Shown here: positions 12,722-23,990 of the stretch, piece after piece
Position numbering within the stretch: position 1 is the stretch's first letter
Layout: every line of letters begins with the position of its first letter
Source: Phoma sp. XZ068
Taxonomy: Eukaryota; Ascomycota; Dothideomycetes; Pleosporales; Didymellaceae
Assembly: GCA_004835665.1 (NCBI GenBank)
Contig: RBKR01000001.1
Coordinates: 3,100,001-3,164,000 of the forward strand
Direction: 5' to 3'
Length of the DNA: 64,000 nt
Position numbers and translations under genes: made by a program
The notes under the pieces: model-generated
Database searches by the model: none
What the model saw: only the letters and a program-made list of their open reading frames with translations
What the model was told of the DNA's origin: nothing

Positions 12722-14399
12722 CTAATATACATAAATGAAGTCCTCATTCTTGATGTCAGTGACATCATCAAACGCCTTGTCGCCCACACCGCTTGCTTGG
12801 ACATTCTCTGCACCTTCGGAATCTGCATCGCGGGTGCGCTCCATGCTGAGATCGACAAGGTTCGCGGCTTTACCCATGCTCTCGCGGGTAGCGGCATGCT
12901 TACGATTCAGTACTTTGAGCCACAAGACTGCCAGGCTAACGAGAACAATGATAGCGACGAACAGAGCCAGGTTTGATCGTAGTCCTCTGTAGTAATGGGG
13001 CTTTTCAGAAGGCTTGAATAGATGTGGACCAATGATGTTGCCAGCGCTGGCTCCCACAAACAGGATACTTGTCGTTACTTTCCTTTTGGTGTCACCTCCG
13101 GTGTTTTGTCCCGACCATGAGTAGATCAAAGGCGAAATACCAGGGTAGAAGGAAGTGAGGTAGTATCCGACCAGTAGTACGCCACGGTTCTCCTTGCCTC
13201 GACCGACCACCATCAGAATAATGATACCCACAATAGGTGGTATGCACAACAGGATGAGGACCGGCGCCTTCTTCTTTAACTTGGTTGCCAACCAAGCGCC
13301 GCCAAGGGTAGCAATGATTTGAACTGCGCCGAATGGCATGTTGAAAAGGATGGTTTGGAACTTGCCAAATCCGAACGACTGGATGATCAAGGGGCCGAAT
13401 GTAGTGATACCACCGCTTGGAATACTGACGGCCGTCAACATAGAAAACCAAAGCCAGGTCTTGATGTCCATGAAGGCCTCCATGACGTGGTCCCACTTCC
13501 ACACCCTTGACGCAACACCCATCTGGTTCATGCGCAGACGCTCAACAGCGATCAACTTTTCTGTATTGTCCAAAAACTTTGCCTCCATGGGCGAGTCAGG
13601 CATGAAGATGTATACTGCTACCGAAACGACGACGCTCAGGAGTCCGCAGAACAGGAAGATGATTTGATATGAGTGGAGGCGGTCTGACTGGATGTGTCCC
13701 AGACCATATGATAGCAGGCTGCCAAGGATGTTGACGATGCCTAGCATGGAGTACCATGCGGCGTTTCGGTTCGTTTGTTCGGAGCGCTTGTACCACATCT
13801 GGACCACAGCAATGAAAGCGGGTGCTGGTAAAAGTCAGCAACGGGTGTCGCAGCAACTACTAGGGTATCTCGCACTCACCCACAGCGGCTTCAAACGTGC
13901 CCAATAGGAATCTCGTAGCCATTAGTCCAGCAAAGGTGGTCGCTCCAGCCATGCCGCACAAAGTCGCACCCCAGGTGAGAACCATGATGCCCACAAATTT
14001 GCCAATCGGAAACTTGACCAGGAAGAATGCAACGAGAGGCTGCATCACGAGCTGCGCAATGTATACAATGCTTCCCAGCCACGAGTACTGGTCCGAGTTG
14101 GGATTGAGGTTTGCATCTTCGATGAGGCCAAACACGGACGCGTACGAAAGAGCAGTTTTGTCGAGGCTCTGAAGGAAATATACAGAGAGTAGGATAGGTA
14201 GGATGATGAGATCGATTTTTCGAAGAACTCTCTTGTTCTCGGCTGCTGTGACGGTAATACGTTCATTGGAGGCAAGCAGCTCTGCAGCTTTATCCTTGCC
14301 ACGTGTATTTGGCAGGGACTTGTGGATCGATTCGACCGTCTCGACCTCAGGTTTGCTGATGCCAGGCGGTGTTGATGAATGAGGGTTGGGGCTTGCCAT
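12722..14399 (-). CDS. MFS permease, anion:cation symporter family (Dal5/allantoate permease-like)
   Basis: Predicted plasma-membrane proton symporter for a small organic anion. Exons 14399-13880 and 13824-12722 give 540 aa, normal for the family. The N-terminal cytoplasmic segment ends in NKRVLRKIDLIILPIL, the hallmark entry into TM1, followed by YFLQSLDKTALSYASVFGL. Further blocks are WLGSIVYIAQL, KFVGIMVLTWGATL and RFLLGTFEAAV (end of exon 1), then MWYKRSEQTNRNAAWYSMLG and, in the C-terminal half, YYLTSFYPGISPLIYSWSGQNTGG split across TM segments; twelve TMs are expected. Substrates in this family include allantoate, nicotinate, biotin precursors and dipeptides, and the sequence does not fix which. 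The start lies 393 bp from that of the GH31 gene on the opposite strand, which suggests co-regulation. Confidence 0.9.
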
Positions 14400-14792
14400 T
14401 ATGAAAGATACCTATGTAGGTAGCGAAACGTGGAGACAGAAGTGGAGATGAGAACAGTGGAGCTGATCGTCCACCTTATTATACAGCATCCCCATGGGGA
14501 CCCCAGACCTCCACTTTCCTCTGAACCAAAGTAAGGCCACGGCCGAAGTTCCCGAGCTACAACGTGCCACTAGACCATGTATGGATGAGGAGACCCAAGC
14601 ACACGTGATGACACGTCAACGATCACCGAAAATACCGATAGCTACGGCCGATCACGGTCCATCTACTGCCGATGTATCTAACATAAAGCATGGGAGGTCA
14701 TGATGAACTGACAAGGTACGAGAAAGAATCAACGTTCCATTGACGTGGTCGGCGAGCACCATTGGTCAGAATCTTCTAATCATACATGCGAC
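14400..14792. promoter_or_regulatory. Shared promoter of the MFS permease and GH31 genes with two CGGCCG sites
   Basis: The 393 bp between divergent ATGs contain the octamer ACGGCCGA twice, with the CGGCCG core at 14540-14545 and 14645-14650, exactly 105 bp apart and in the same orientation. CGG half-sites, including back-to-back CGG/CCG pairs, are the classical targets of Zn2Cys6 dimers such as the factor encoded 2 kb away. Binding is inference only. Confidence 0.4.
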
Positions 14793-17351
14793 ATGCCTCA
14801 ACTCGAGATTGTTCCTCTCGAATTCGGAGTCCAGAAGGACTCAGATACCTCCATTCAACTCCAGTCCTCGCTGGGTGAATATGACTTCAGCTTCGAAGCA
14901 TTGAGGCCAGGGTTGTTCCGCACAACGTTCACCTCTCCCAAGCATCTGCTTCCGCCCCATCGATCTGCGCCACTACCATCAAAGGACCTGAAACATGCGA
15001 GAATACAGCCTGGGTCCTCCACGGACACCACTAAGTCATTTACGGTCGATAATGTGACCGCAAGCATCGATTGGACGACCGGTCCGCCAATACTGGCTCT
15101 TGGGTTCGCAGGACAAGCTGCTCCCATCCACTCCGATCTTCCTCATCGCGCGTATGTGGCAGACGGTGCTGGAATAGCGCACTACACCCGCTACAACAAT
15201 GGAACACTACATGTCGGCCTGGGTGAAAAAGCAGCTCCGATGGACCTCTCGAATCGCCACTTCGTTCTATCCGCAACTGATAGTTTTGGGTACGATGTTT
15301 ACCGTACGGATCCGCTGTATAAGCACATTCCACTACTTATCAATGCTACCCCTCAAGGCTGTGTGGGAGTCTTCTCATCGTCCCATGCTCGAGGCTTCTA
15401 CTCAGTCGGATCTGAGATGGATGGCATGTGGGGCCGCTTCAAGGTCTATCGTCAGGAGTACGGAGGACTCGAGGAGTACATTATCATGGGAGCTACTATC
15501 AAGGACGTTGTGCGCATCTATGCAGATCTCGTCGGATATCCTCTACTGGTGCCTCGGTGGGCTTTTGGCTACATCGCTGGAGGGATGAAGTACTCTATGC
15601 TTGACGATCCGCGCGCATCAGATGCACTCATGGATTTTGCAAGTAAACTGAAAAAGCATGACATTCCTTGCAGTGGCTTTCAAATGAGCTCAGGCTATAC
15701 TGTGGCAGAGACAGAACCGAAAACGCGCAACGTCTTTACATGGAACCGACATCGCTTCCCGGACCCGAAAGGCTTTATGGATGCGTTTCACAAAGAAGGG
15801 ATACGCTTGATTGCTAATGTCAAGCCTTATGTTCTGGGTAGTCATCCAGAATACGAAAAGCTGAGAGCAGAGGGAGCCTTCTTCACAGATCCTACCACGA
15901 ATGGCTCTGCTCAAGCAAGATTGTGGAGTGCGGGCGGCGGTGAGAGTGGAGTGGGCGGGCACATTGACTTCACCTCAGAAGCGGGGTATCGATGGTGGTA
16001 TGAAGGCATTCGAGATCTCAAGCGTGTTGGCATTGACTGTATCTGGAACGACAACAACGAGTACACAATACCGAACGATCAATGGAAGTGTGCTCTCACT
16101 GAGGCCTCCGTCAATCAGGATAGCAATGGCAGCTATGGCAAGGATGTAGGGTTCTGGGGGCGGTCGTTGAATACAGAGCTGATGGGGAAAAGCTCTTACG
16201 AAGCGACACTGGAGGCTGAGCCTGACCAGAGACCTTTCATCCTGACTCGAAGCGCCACTGCTGGTACTTTGAGATACTGCGCCAGCGCATGGAGTGGCGA
16301 CAATGTTACAAGTTGGGAGGGTATGAAAGGCGCCAACGCTCTTTCTCTGGGTGCTGGCATGTGTTTGATGCAATGTTACGGCCACGACATCGGTGGCTTT
16401 GAAGGTCCACAGCCAACGCCCGAACTGCTTGTCCGCTGGTGCCAGCAAGGCATCTACTCTTCCCGGTTCGCTATCAACTGTTTCAAAACATCTCCTGAGA
16501 ACAATAGCGTCGGCGACGTTATCGAGCCTTGGATGTACGAAGAGACTACCTCAATTGTTCGTGACACCATCAAACGAAGATACGAACTCATTCCGTATCT
16601 GTACTCGCTCGCTCTGGAAAGCCATCTCACAGCAACACCACCACAACGTTGGGTAGGCTGGAGCTATGAGCAGGACCCTGAAGTGTGGTCAAACAAAATT
16701 CTGACTGATGGCGAGACACAGTATTGGCTCGGCGACTCACTACTTGTGGGTGGAGTGTTTGAACCTAGCGCGTCTACGGCAAAGATATACCTCCCGAGTG
16801 ACCTGACTGATCCTAACGCTCAATTCTTGGACATTAACAATAGCCCCCAGACGTACTACAAAGCTGGCCAATGGATCGAAGTGTCTGCCAAATGGAACCA
16901 TAGCATTCCCGTCCTTGCGAAAGTTGGGACTGCCATTCCAGTCGGGCGCCCTGAACAAACGCTCGCTGTGGGTGAAAAGTCAAACCCTGCAGGCTTGCCT
17001 TTCGATGACTATCGCGCTGTAGAAATCTTCCCGCCAAAGGGCTCGTCAAATGGAAAGGTCTTCGCCAGTACTTGGTACGAAGACGATGGGGTTAGTCCAC
17101 CGCCAGCGAGTATTTCTACTTTTGCATTGCGCTATGCGACCACTGAGGATACTGTCAAAGTCGAGTTGGAAAACAAACTGCAAGTAGGCTTCGAACCGGC
17201 ATGGAAGGACTTGGTGATAATTTTGCCCGCCGGCGATAAGCGCGCGGTGACTTTGAACGGGCGAACCACTGAGTGCGTCACGACGGATGAGAAGGGACGT
17301 ACGCACTTTAGAGGAATTTCCAGTGCAGGAAAGGGGAAGGCCAAGATATAA
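14793..17351 (+). CDS. Glycoside hydrolase family 31 protein (alpha-glucosidase-type)
   Basis: Predicted retaining exo-glycosidase of clan GH-D. A single exon from the ATG at 14793 gives 852 aa. The GH31 nucleophile block is GIDCIWNDNNEY with Asp about 420. The acid/base block is WSGDN with Asp about 503, embedded in RSATAGTLRYCASAWSGDN. Other family marks are RWAFGYIAGG before the barrel and the C-terminal beta-domain segment WYEDDG. The Asn-Asn-Glu variant of the usual WxDMNE is seen in a fungal subgroup whose substrate is not evident from sequence. No signal peptide is visible, so the enzyme is probably intracellular and would act on an imported glycoside or on glycogen/oligosaccharide. 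Sharing a promoter with a permease fits uptake followed by hydrolysis. Confidence 0.93.
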   Translation: MPQLEIVPLEFGVQKDSDTSIQLQSSLGEYDFSFEALRPGLFRTTFTSPKHLLPPHRSAPLPSKDLKHARIQPGSSTDTTKSFTVDNVTASIDWTTGPPILALGFAGQAAPIHSDLPHRAYVADGAGIAHYTRYNNGTLHVGLGEKAAPMDLSNRHFVLSATDSFGYDVYRTDPLYKHIPLLINATPQGCVGVFSSSHARGFYSVGSEMDGMWGRFKVYRQEYGGLEEYIIMGATIKDVVRIYADLVGYPLLVPRWAFGYIAGGMKYSMLDDPRASDALMDFASKLKKHDIPCSGFQMSSGYTVAETEPKTRNVFTWNRHRFPDPKGFMDAFHKEGIRLIANVKPYVLGSHPEYEKLRAEGAFFTDPTTNGSAQARLWSAGGGESGVGGHIDFTSEAGYRWWYEGIRDLKRVGIDCIWNDNNEYTIPNDQWKCALTEASVNQDSNGSYGKDVGFWGRSLNTELMGKSSYEATLEAEPDQRPFILTRSATAGTLRYCASAWSGDNVTSWEGMKGANALSLGAGMCLMQCYGHDIGGFEGPQPTPELLVRWCQQGIYSSRFAINCFKTSPENNSVGDVIEPWMYEETTSIVRDTIKRRYELIPYLYSLALESHLTATPPQRWVGWSYEQDPEVWSNKILTDGETQYWLGDSLLVGGVFEPSASTAKIYLPSDLTDPNAQFLDINNSPQTYYKAGQWIEVSAKWNHSIPVLAKVGTAIPVGRPEQTLAVGEKSNPAGLPFDDYRAVEIFPPKGSSNGKVFASTWYEDDGVSPPPASISTFALRYATTEDTVKVELENKLQVGFEPAWKDLVIILPAGDKRAVTLNGRTTECVTTDEKGRTHFRGISSAGKGKAKI

Positions 17352-19167
17352 CACCGCACCGGAATCAAAGATCGTCTCGTTGATGATGCTCACACTTCCC
17401 CAATCTCCAAGGTCGGTCTTCGCCACACAACGACACCCAGTTTCACCCTTAGTTTATTACAGCCGTCTCTGAACGTTATTTCCATACTATTCCTCAACCG
17501 AATTCCCCTGTATGGCGGGCTTTCGGCTAATCGTGATTGATCTAACGTATTTCTTGCTTGCTCGATATCGAGCTTGGCTGGTTTTCTCTTGTTCGTCCAG
17601 TCACTATCTAGCTGCACCCTGATATTCGAGTCGTTTACTGTCAATCGCTAAGAACTCATATCTACTTCTTGGGGTGCGATATCTCCGCTAGGTCCGATAT
17701 ACGATTCTACATCTCCCTACAAATCTGCTTTGGTGTCCCAGCTGTTGAGAGTAGGTGATAACGTAGTAGTGATTAGATATAGTCAACAGAATGGCGACCA
17801 AAATCGGCGCAAGGCCAATCAGGGGACAGGCGTTTTTCGATTACAACGGCAGTTGTTGCCACAATCCCCGGCCTGGCTTTTAATCTATGTTGTCCGCGTT
17901 GCACTGTTCACAACCGAGTAAATGTTCGAAAGGCTCAGCCAGAGCTGTCAGGAGAAAAAGTAGAGCTTATCTTATCTAATCTGTAGATTCTTTCACTATA
18001 TCATCCCTGCTAGCCTTGCTTTCATCATTGCTCTGCTTGAGGGCGTGAAAGCATGTCTCTACCAGCATCCTCCAACATATTAGAAGCCCTGCCTCGAACT
18101 GGTCCTTTCCTTCCTCCACCCTTACCATCCTCTTCCTTATCACCAAATATCTCGAAGAATTCCGCACAATGTCTTGGCCATGGTCTCGTACCTTTCGTTC
18201 CCATCCCGCCTGGAACGGCCGCTCCTCATACCTCAACGATCGTCGCATCGTCATACGGTGTCAGACGCTCGTCCTCGCCGCCGGGAAAGGAGTTCACGAC
18301 GGACCATCCCTATACTCGAAATGATGGCTCCGAGGGAAGATTAGGAATTGCGACGTTGAGAACTAGGGAATAAGATCAATGCAGAAAGCTCTTCAGTCGT
18401 GTACGATGAGCGTTGTGGGGTTGGAACGTATGTGGCTTTCAGTAGTAACAATGCAGGTTCATATAAGTGCCTGCTCAGTTGCTATAAAACAAATATGACA
18501 ACAAAATCGTGTCGAACACCTGGTCTGCGAGTTCGTCAACATGAAGATATCCAGTGAAGGCGCCAAAGAACTGGTGAAAGTTGCAAAGCCTTGACGTGTG
18601 GAAGTCGGTGTCTGTTCAGAACTGACTGACAATACGCTTTGCATCAACAGATACCACTGAGTTCTATAATCAGACTGAGAAGTAATGTCGTCATGGACAA
18701 TTATCTGATTTCGTGAAGAGCTTCAATTTTTTTAAAGATGTGCCGAGTATCAGGGATCGATATAGCTCCTTCTTTGCAGGCTGGCCTTGAAGGCCATCGT
18801 GGAAGTGTGGCTGTCAGCGTAGGTTTTCGATTTTTAGTAAGCATCTGCATGCGCTGACTATTGCTTCTGTACTACATTGTACCTCACCCGCAGATTGAAT
18901 GCAGATAAGTAAATTGACGCGCATAGCACGGATAGACTTGATAAGAGCACCCCTGAATGAAAACATTAGCGAGAAAGACATCGGTGTCGAGGAGGGTTGA
19001 TGACAAACTCTCGGACGCTCAAGGTAGCGGGGTTCCGATAGCTTGCAAATCACCCTGAGCCCCACAGCTAGCTGTTGACGACATCAATCAACAATGCGCC
19101 GCTAAGCGCTACAGCAGCGCCATCGCGCTGCCATAAGACTAGGCGCGCCGTCCTTGATGACTGCCCT
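17352..19167. other. Intergenic, no supported gene
   Basis: A stretch of about 1.8 kb. A frame at 18053-18373 (plus) and its antisense at 17976-18254 are of similar length and neither shows a known motif or convincing splice context. The 3' ends of GH31 transcripts and the promoter of the monooxygenase are expected here. Confidence 0.5.
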
Positions 19168-19272
19168 ATGTATCTGCTCCAACGTGCCTTCTGTCGCTCC
19201 TCAGCACACATCGCAAATAAACCTCTTTCCAACTGCGTTCGCACCCCCCCGAAGCTGCGTTTTATCACCACA

Positions 19273-20508
19273 ATGAGCGCAGCCACAGCTAAACCCATTC
19301 TTATCTCAGGTGCGGGAATTGCTTCGCTGCTACTCGCGCGCTCCCTGCACCGCCAGAAAATCCCATTCATTGTCTATGAACGCGACGCATCAATCGTATT
19401 TCGCGCGCAGGGCTATCGCCTACGGCTATCAGCCATTGGCCTTGATGCAATTGAATCCGTACTTGGACCTGAGGATTTTGAGAAGTTCTATGATGCATGT
19501 GGTAAGACAGGTGGAGCGGGCTTCGCAGCCATAGATCCGCTCACCGGTGAAACGCTGGGCTCCGAGGCGCCGAGCGTGAGCAGCGAGCCATTGACGAGTC
19601 GAGGCGGAAAGGTTGTTGGAATAAGCCGTGGAGATATGCGCAAGATCTTTATGGAGGGGCTGGAGGATAATGTGCGATGGAGCCACCACGTCGCTGGGTA
19701 CGAGAAGACCGAGCATGGCGTACGATTGGTGTTCAGAGATGGCAGTAAGAGCGAGGAGGGCAGCATGCTGATTGGAGGCGAGGGCGTGAAGAGTGCAGTT
19801 GCCGGACAGCTCTCCAACGGCGCCATTAAGGTGTACGACCTTGGCTCAAGAGGTATTCATGGACAGGCACCGACAAGTGCGTTCAAGGGCCTAGGAGAAG
19901 GTGTATTCCGTCTCGTTGATGACACCACCCAACCGAGCGGCGGGAAGGTGTTCATTATAACGAACATAAGAGCGAACGACATGGACAACCCAGATATCAA
20001 CTTTGGGTGGACGATGGGTGGCAGTCCGGGCGTCATCAAAGCACCTAACGACAACTATACCATCATCGGAAAGCCAGCAGCTGATATCGCTAAGTCGCTG
20101 ACCTCGCATTGGCATGAACGCGTGAAGCCATTGTTTGATAACATGGTCGAGGACGAAGCTGCGTTCTGGAAGATCACATGTTCAAGTCCAGAGGGTGTGC
20201 CACACTGGGCAAATGACCCCCGCGTCACGGTCATTGGTGACGCTGTTCATGCTATGACGCCAGCAGGGGGCAATGGTGCAAACACCGCTGTTCGAGACTC
20301 AGATCTGCTGGGCAGACTGATCGGTGAGGCCTGGGCGCAAGGCAAGGGCGCTGACTGGGAAGGCGTAACCGCCGCGTACGAGAAAGAGATGCGTGAGTAT
20401 GGTAGTGCTGCGGTCAAAGAGAGCTTTGGTCAGGCGACTGGGCAATTTGGCATCAAACTTGATCTTGCAACTGCACCCACCATTAACGAATACGTCGCTC
20501 CAAACTAA
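19273..20508 (+). CDS. FAD-dependent monooxygenase (class A flavoprotein)
   Basis: Predicted NAD(P)H-dependent aromatic or polyketide hydroxylase. From the ATG at 19273 the protein is 411 aa. It begins with the dinucleotide-binding GAGIASLLLARSL (residues ~11-23) and YERD, and has the second FAD motif VIGDAVHAMTPAGGNGANTA with Gly-Asp at 322-323, followed by a dimerisation helix with LGRLIGEAW. The distal part lacks a thioredoxin-like domain, so it belongs to the short single-domain group related to salicylate hydroxylases. The same frame is open upstream to an ATG at 19168; that start adds 35 residues rich in Arg and nearly free of acids, which could be a mitochondrial presequence. No polyketide synthase or other biosynthetic core gene lies nearby. 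Confidence 0.88.
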   Translation: MSAATAKPILISGAGIASLLLARSLHRQKIPFIVYERDASIVFRAQGYRLRLSAIGLDAIESVLGPEDFEKFYDACGKTGGAGFAAIDPLTGETLGSEAPSVSSEPLTSRGGKVVGISRGDMRKIFMEGLEDNVRWSHHVAGYEKTEHGVRLVFRDGSKSEEGSMLIGGEGVKSAVAGQLSNGAIKVYDLGSRGIHGQAPTSAFKGLGEGVFRLVDDTTQPSGGKVFIITNIRANDMDNPDINFGWTMGGSPGVIKAPNDNYTIIGKPAADIAKSLTSHWHERVKPLFDNMVEDEAAFWKITCSSPEGVPHWANDPRVTVIGDAVHAMTPAGGNGANTAVRDSDLLGRLIGEAWAQGKGADWEGVTAAYEKEMREYGSAAVKESFGQATGQFGIKLDLATAPTINEYVAPN

Positions 20509-21927
20509 GCGCAACGTTACCAGGTGAACAATAAATCATCTATGCAATACAAGCGATGCAATCCTACCAAAGACGTATATATCGCGCAGCAAGAATGTGA
20601 CTGATACACCACTTCTGATGGGTGCTATTAAAGTTTTTTACAATTACATCTTTCAGTGAGCGCAAAGATAGCGTCATCCCACGTCAATTATACGCAATGG
20701 TGGCTTGAAGAGACCGTGGGTTTTGTGTGTCGCCAGCACCTTCGTTTCCGACTTTGCAGGTCGGGGATAGATGCAAATCCGCCCCCATTTACTAGCTACC
20801 TGCTTGCGACGAAGCCGAAAGTGCAGGACTCGCTTGTGCAGAAAGAAAACTGAATTGCAACAAGCAACGAGGACTGGAAGTATGAACGCCTGTTCCCGCA
20901 TTTGGTACAATGTCGCGCTGTTCTGGTAAGTGGAGATATGCCCTAGTTATTGATTAGCTTTGGAGCTGTCGTCAATCGGCAAGTAGCGATACGAATCGTA
21001 CCGTTAAACCTGAAGCACTTCCTCTAGACATCCTCTCAGGATCAATCAGCAAGTTTTTCTAGAGCGAAAACAATGAAAATGGCGACTTTCGTCCAGGATA
21101 GTCCGCTGGAGTTGTCAGCTTTTCGTGCCTTGGGTTCGTGGTGAATGCCAGGGGAGCCTTTTTGTGGATTGACGAGTGCTGAATGATGTTAGACACATAA
21201 CACAAAACAAAGAAGGTTTGCGCGTGGCTGCAAGCTTAATAGAACAAACGTTCTGAGGTAAAAGTGGGTTAGACTCGACATCAGAATTGATGGATGGTAC
21301 CAGAAGAGTCTGGCCATTGGAATATGAGTTTGGCTCAGCTCGCCACGGACCGCTCCGTTTCCATTCCACTCCAGACCTACGATAATTGCAAGTAGCTGTG
21401 GATGGGCATTTTAGTCAGACAACCAAACAACCTACCCTTTTCCTGATGATGTTGCCTTGCGCCATAAGCTGTGGTATTCCTTCATTACAGGCAGCCCTTT
21501 CTTGTGGATAATACTTCATTGGCCTTGTTATTGAGATGCCGGTACATCTGCGTTGTGAGGCCGTAAGACGCTCACGATATCGTTAGTCTTTCTGCGGCTG
21601 AACGCAGCTAAAAGCGCCGGACAGTTCAGCTCCTGTCCACCTAGCGATGCTATTGGGCCGGCATAGCATTTGGGCACAGAATACCATGCACACTTCACCC
21701 TTAGATGTGGTGCATTGAAATACTTTAGTCGCGAGGCCAGAGATACCCCGCACGTTCTTGCCATTGTGGCGCTCGTTGTGGTGTGCACTAGGATGTCGAA
21801 AGCAAGCGGTCACCCAGCTGGTGTTACAGCACTCACAGTGCCTAAGAGTTTTACCAAATCCTATAAAGCCATGCACGGCATCTAAGCGCTGTCATAAGCA
21901 TCACTAAGCTTTGTGAAATTTCCAGAA
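20509..21927. other. Intergenic, no supported gene
   Basis: About 1.4 kb with only short, motif-free frames on both strands. It includes the 3' flank of the monooxygenase and the probable promoter of the four-helix membrane protein. Confidence 0.5.
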
Positions 21928-22981
21928 ATGGCGTCTCAACCGCTGACCATGGATATGAATGATATTCACAAAGCAACCGAGTATAGTTCCCACCCGTCGC
22001 GAACGTTCGAAGAAGCTTCTGTCGCTCCTCCATCATCTACCTCGAGCGAGAAAGCCAACCTGGGATTCACTAAGAGTGCATTCATCTTCAAAGAGAGATT
22101 GGACAAGATCCGCAGCAGTAAGGCAAACGCTTTTGCTGCTGCGCCAAACCCACCTGCCCAACTAGCAAAACAACCCACAGTTACAGTCGAGAAGTTCATC
22201 GAAGTACCACCGTCTTCGATCACATCTGGAGCTACCCAAAAGCTTGCATCCCGAGTTCGAATCCTTCGAACTATTCAGCATGCGCTTACATCAGTCACGT
22301 CGGTGATCATCGCTGTCCTTCAATCTTTAACATACATCAAATATGAGAAAACGAAGAATGTCCCCAACGCGTGGCCGCAGCACCCAGCTCTTGGGCCGAC
22401 TCTTCTGCTTCTCGCAGTTGCTTTGATGGCGCTACTCTTCGATGCCTGCTCGTTGGTGGCTTACCTAATGGCCGGCAAGCCTATCGCCAGGAAAGCCTAC
22501 CAACTTGCTCTCAAGCTGCATTACTGGATTACTAGTTTGAAGACTTTCGCATACACAGTTGCAGCTGCAGTTTGCAGAACGGGTTTCAATATGGGTGGTA
22601 ATCAGGATCTCTGGGGTTGGTCCTGCAGCCCGGAAGGGCAGAAATTGGCGGCAACGAACGCTGCAAATGTGAACTGCACTGGCAATGTGAGTGATCATAG
22701 CATGCTATCTACAGATTTGAACAAACTAACATAAACATCAGACTGTCGCATGGCTCCTCTCGCTCATCAACATTGTGATCGAGGTTATTGGTGTGCTGAT
22801 CACTCAGATCATGACTCAAAAGCACACAACGGCTGCGGGTACAAGTAACAGCAGCCAGCCTAATCTTACGAGCGACAACTCAGCATCCAACCCATTGCTG
22901 GTGCAATACTCCGATCTTGAAAGTCTGGGCGATGACGTTCAAAGTCAGCTCAAGAATCCAGGTCCTGGTGCCATAAAATAA
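21928..22981 (+). CDS. Four-helix integral membrane protein, unknown function
   Basis: Two exons, 21928-22686 and 22742-22981, encode 332 aa. The intron is canonical (GTGAGT ... CAG). The N-terminal ~110 residues are hydrophilic and Ser/Pro/Thr-rich. Four hydrophobic segments follow: around LTSVTSVIIAVLQSL, LGPTLLLLAVALMALLF, a helix near FAYTVAAAVCRTGF, and, after splicing, TVAWLLSLINIVIEVIGVL. A loop between helices 3 and 4 holds two Cys (WSCSPEG and VNCTGN), possibly a disulfide. The C-terminal tail is polar. The arrangement recalls MARVEL-like fungal membrane proteins, but no defining motif is seen, so the function is unknown. Confidence 0.72.
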
Positions 22982-23990
22982 GGAGTGGGGTTTCTGTACA
23001 TTCCAGATGGCCGCGGCAGTTCAAAGTTGCTCTGTTATCATGAGACCCTTTGCATTGAATGGCAACTTTCTTGCGCTGCGTCATGACTTGACGCTTGGGA
23101 CGGATGTTTCGTTCATCTGTTTTATCGTACATTAATGTTACTTCTACGGTGAGTGCGAATATCGACATAGGAACGTCCAATTATTCAAAAATATATGCGG
23201 TAGAAGTTGGAACATAGCTGTTCTCTACGTGATATTAGATACCCGTAGCACAAAGTCAGATTGACCACTTTCACGTATGTGACGTACTCTCAATGCACAA
23301 TAGTACAGTTGAGTGGCCTTTCGCATGAATTTCAGTCCGCTAGTCTGCTATGAAGTCTCGTTGTCCTGTCCGCGTAACAATATACACGTTTACCTCAAGA
23401 GGAGGATAGGATCACTCCGAGATGGTCACTATGCAACGAGCACATCCCAAGTTTGCGCAGTTCCTTTGAATTTGTTTGCAGATCTAATTTTTTTTGATCA
23501 ACTTGCTGTAGATTCCAGATAATCTTGCCAAGTTGAAAAAGGTCAAGGTGGCCTTGCGCTGTCCTCTGCGACTGAGTGAGGTGGCCAAAAGGATCAACGA
23601 GTTCAAAACCAACAACTATCATACTCTCCAACGCTATGTTTGCACGGTATCAATCAGTAGCGTTGTTTGCATGATAATCTCTTATTTTTCCCAGGCGCGT
23701 CGCTAGTAAGCATTTTGCGTGTAGCTTGGGATTACGCGTGATGAACGCATTCAACTCCCGATTTTGCCTATCAGGGAGACCCATACCCAGAGGAAATATA
23801 GTTGATTTTAGTCAGATTACATTAAGAAACATTGTTTAGACCACAAGCGGCAGGAAATAAATTTATCCATCAATTATCGAGCAACTACTCTATCCTTCGA
23901 CCAGATGTACTGAGTAAATCCGAAGTTGGGACCTGAACGCTGATCATCATGAATCTGCCTTAAACATGATGATAGCCGGGTCTGGATTCC
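22982..23990. other. Intergenic, no supported gene
   Basis: About 1 kb between the converging 3' ends of the four-helix protein gene and the amino-acid transporter gene. Only short frames without motifs are present. Confidence 0.5.

Noticed and set aside
17976..18373. Overlapping frames of similar length on both strands
   Set aside because: Neither has a motif, family resemblance or convincing start context; mutual antisense shadows.
22250..22270. tRNA B-box-like word (gagttcgaatcc)
   Set aside because: It lies inside the coding exon of the four-helix protein and no acceptor stem or A box could be folded around it.
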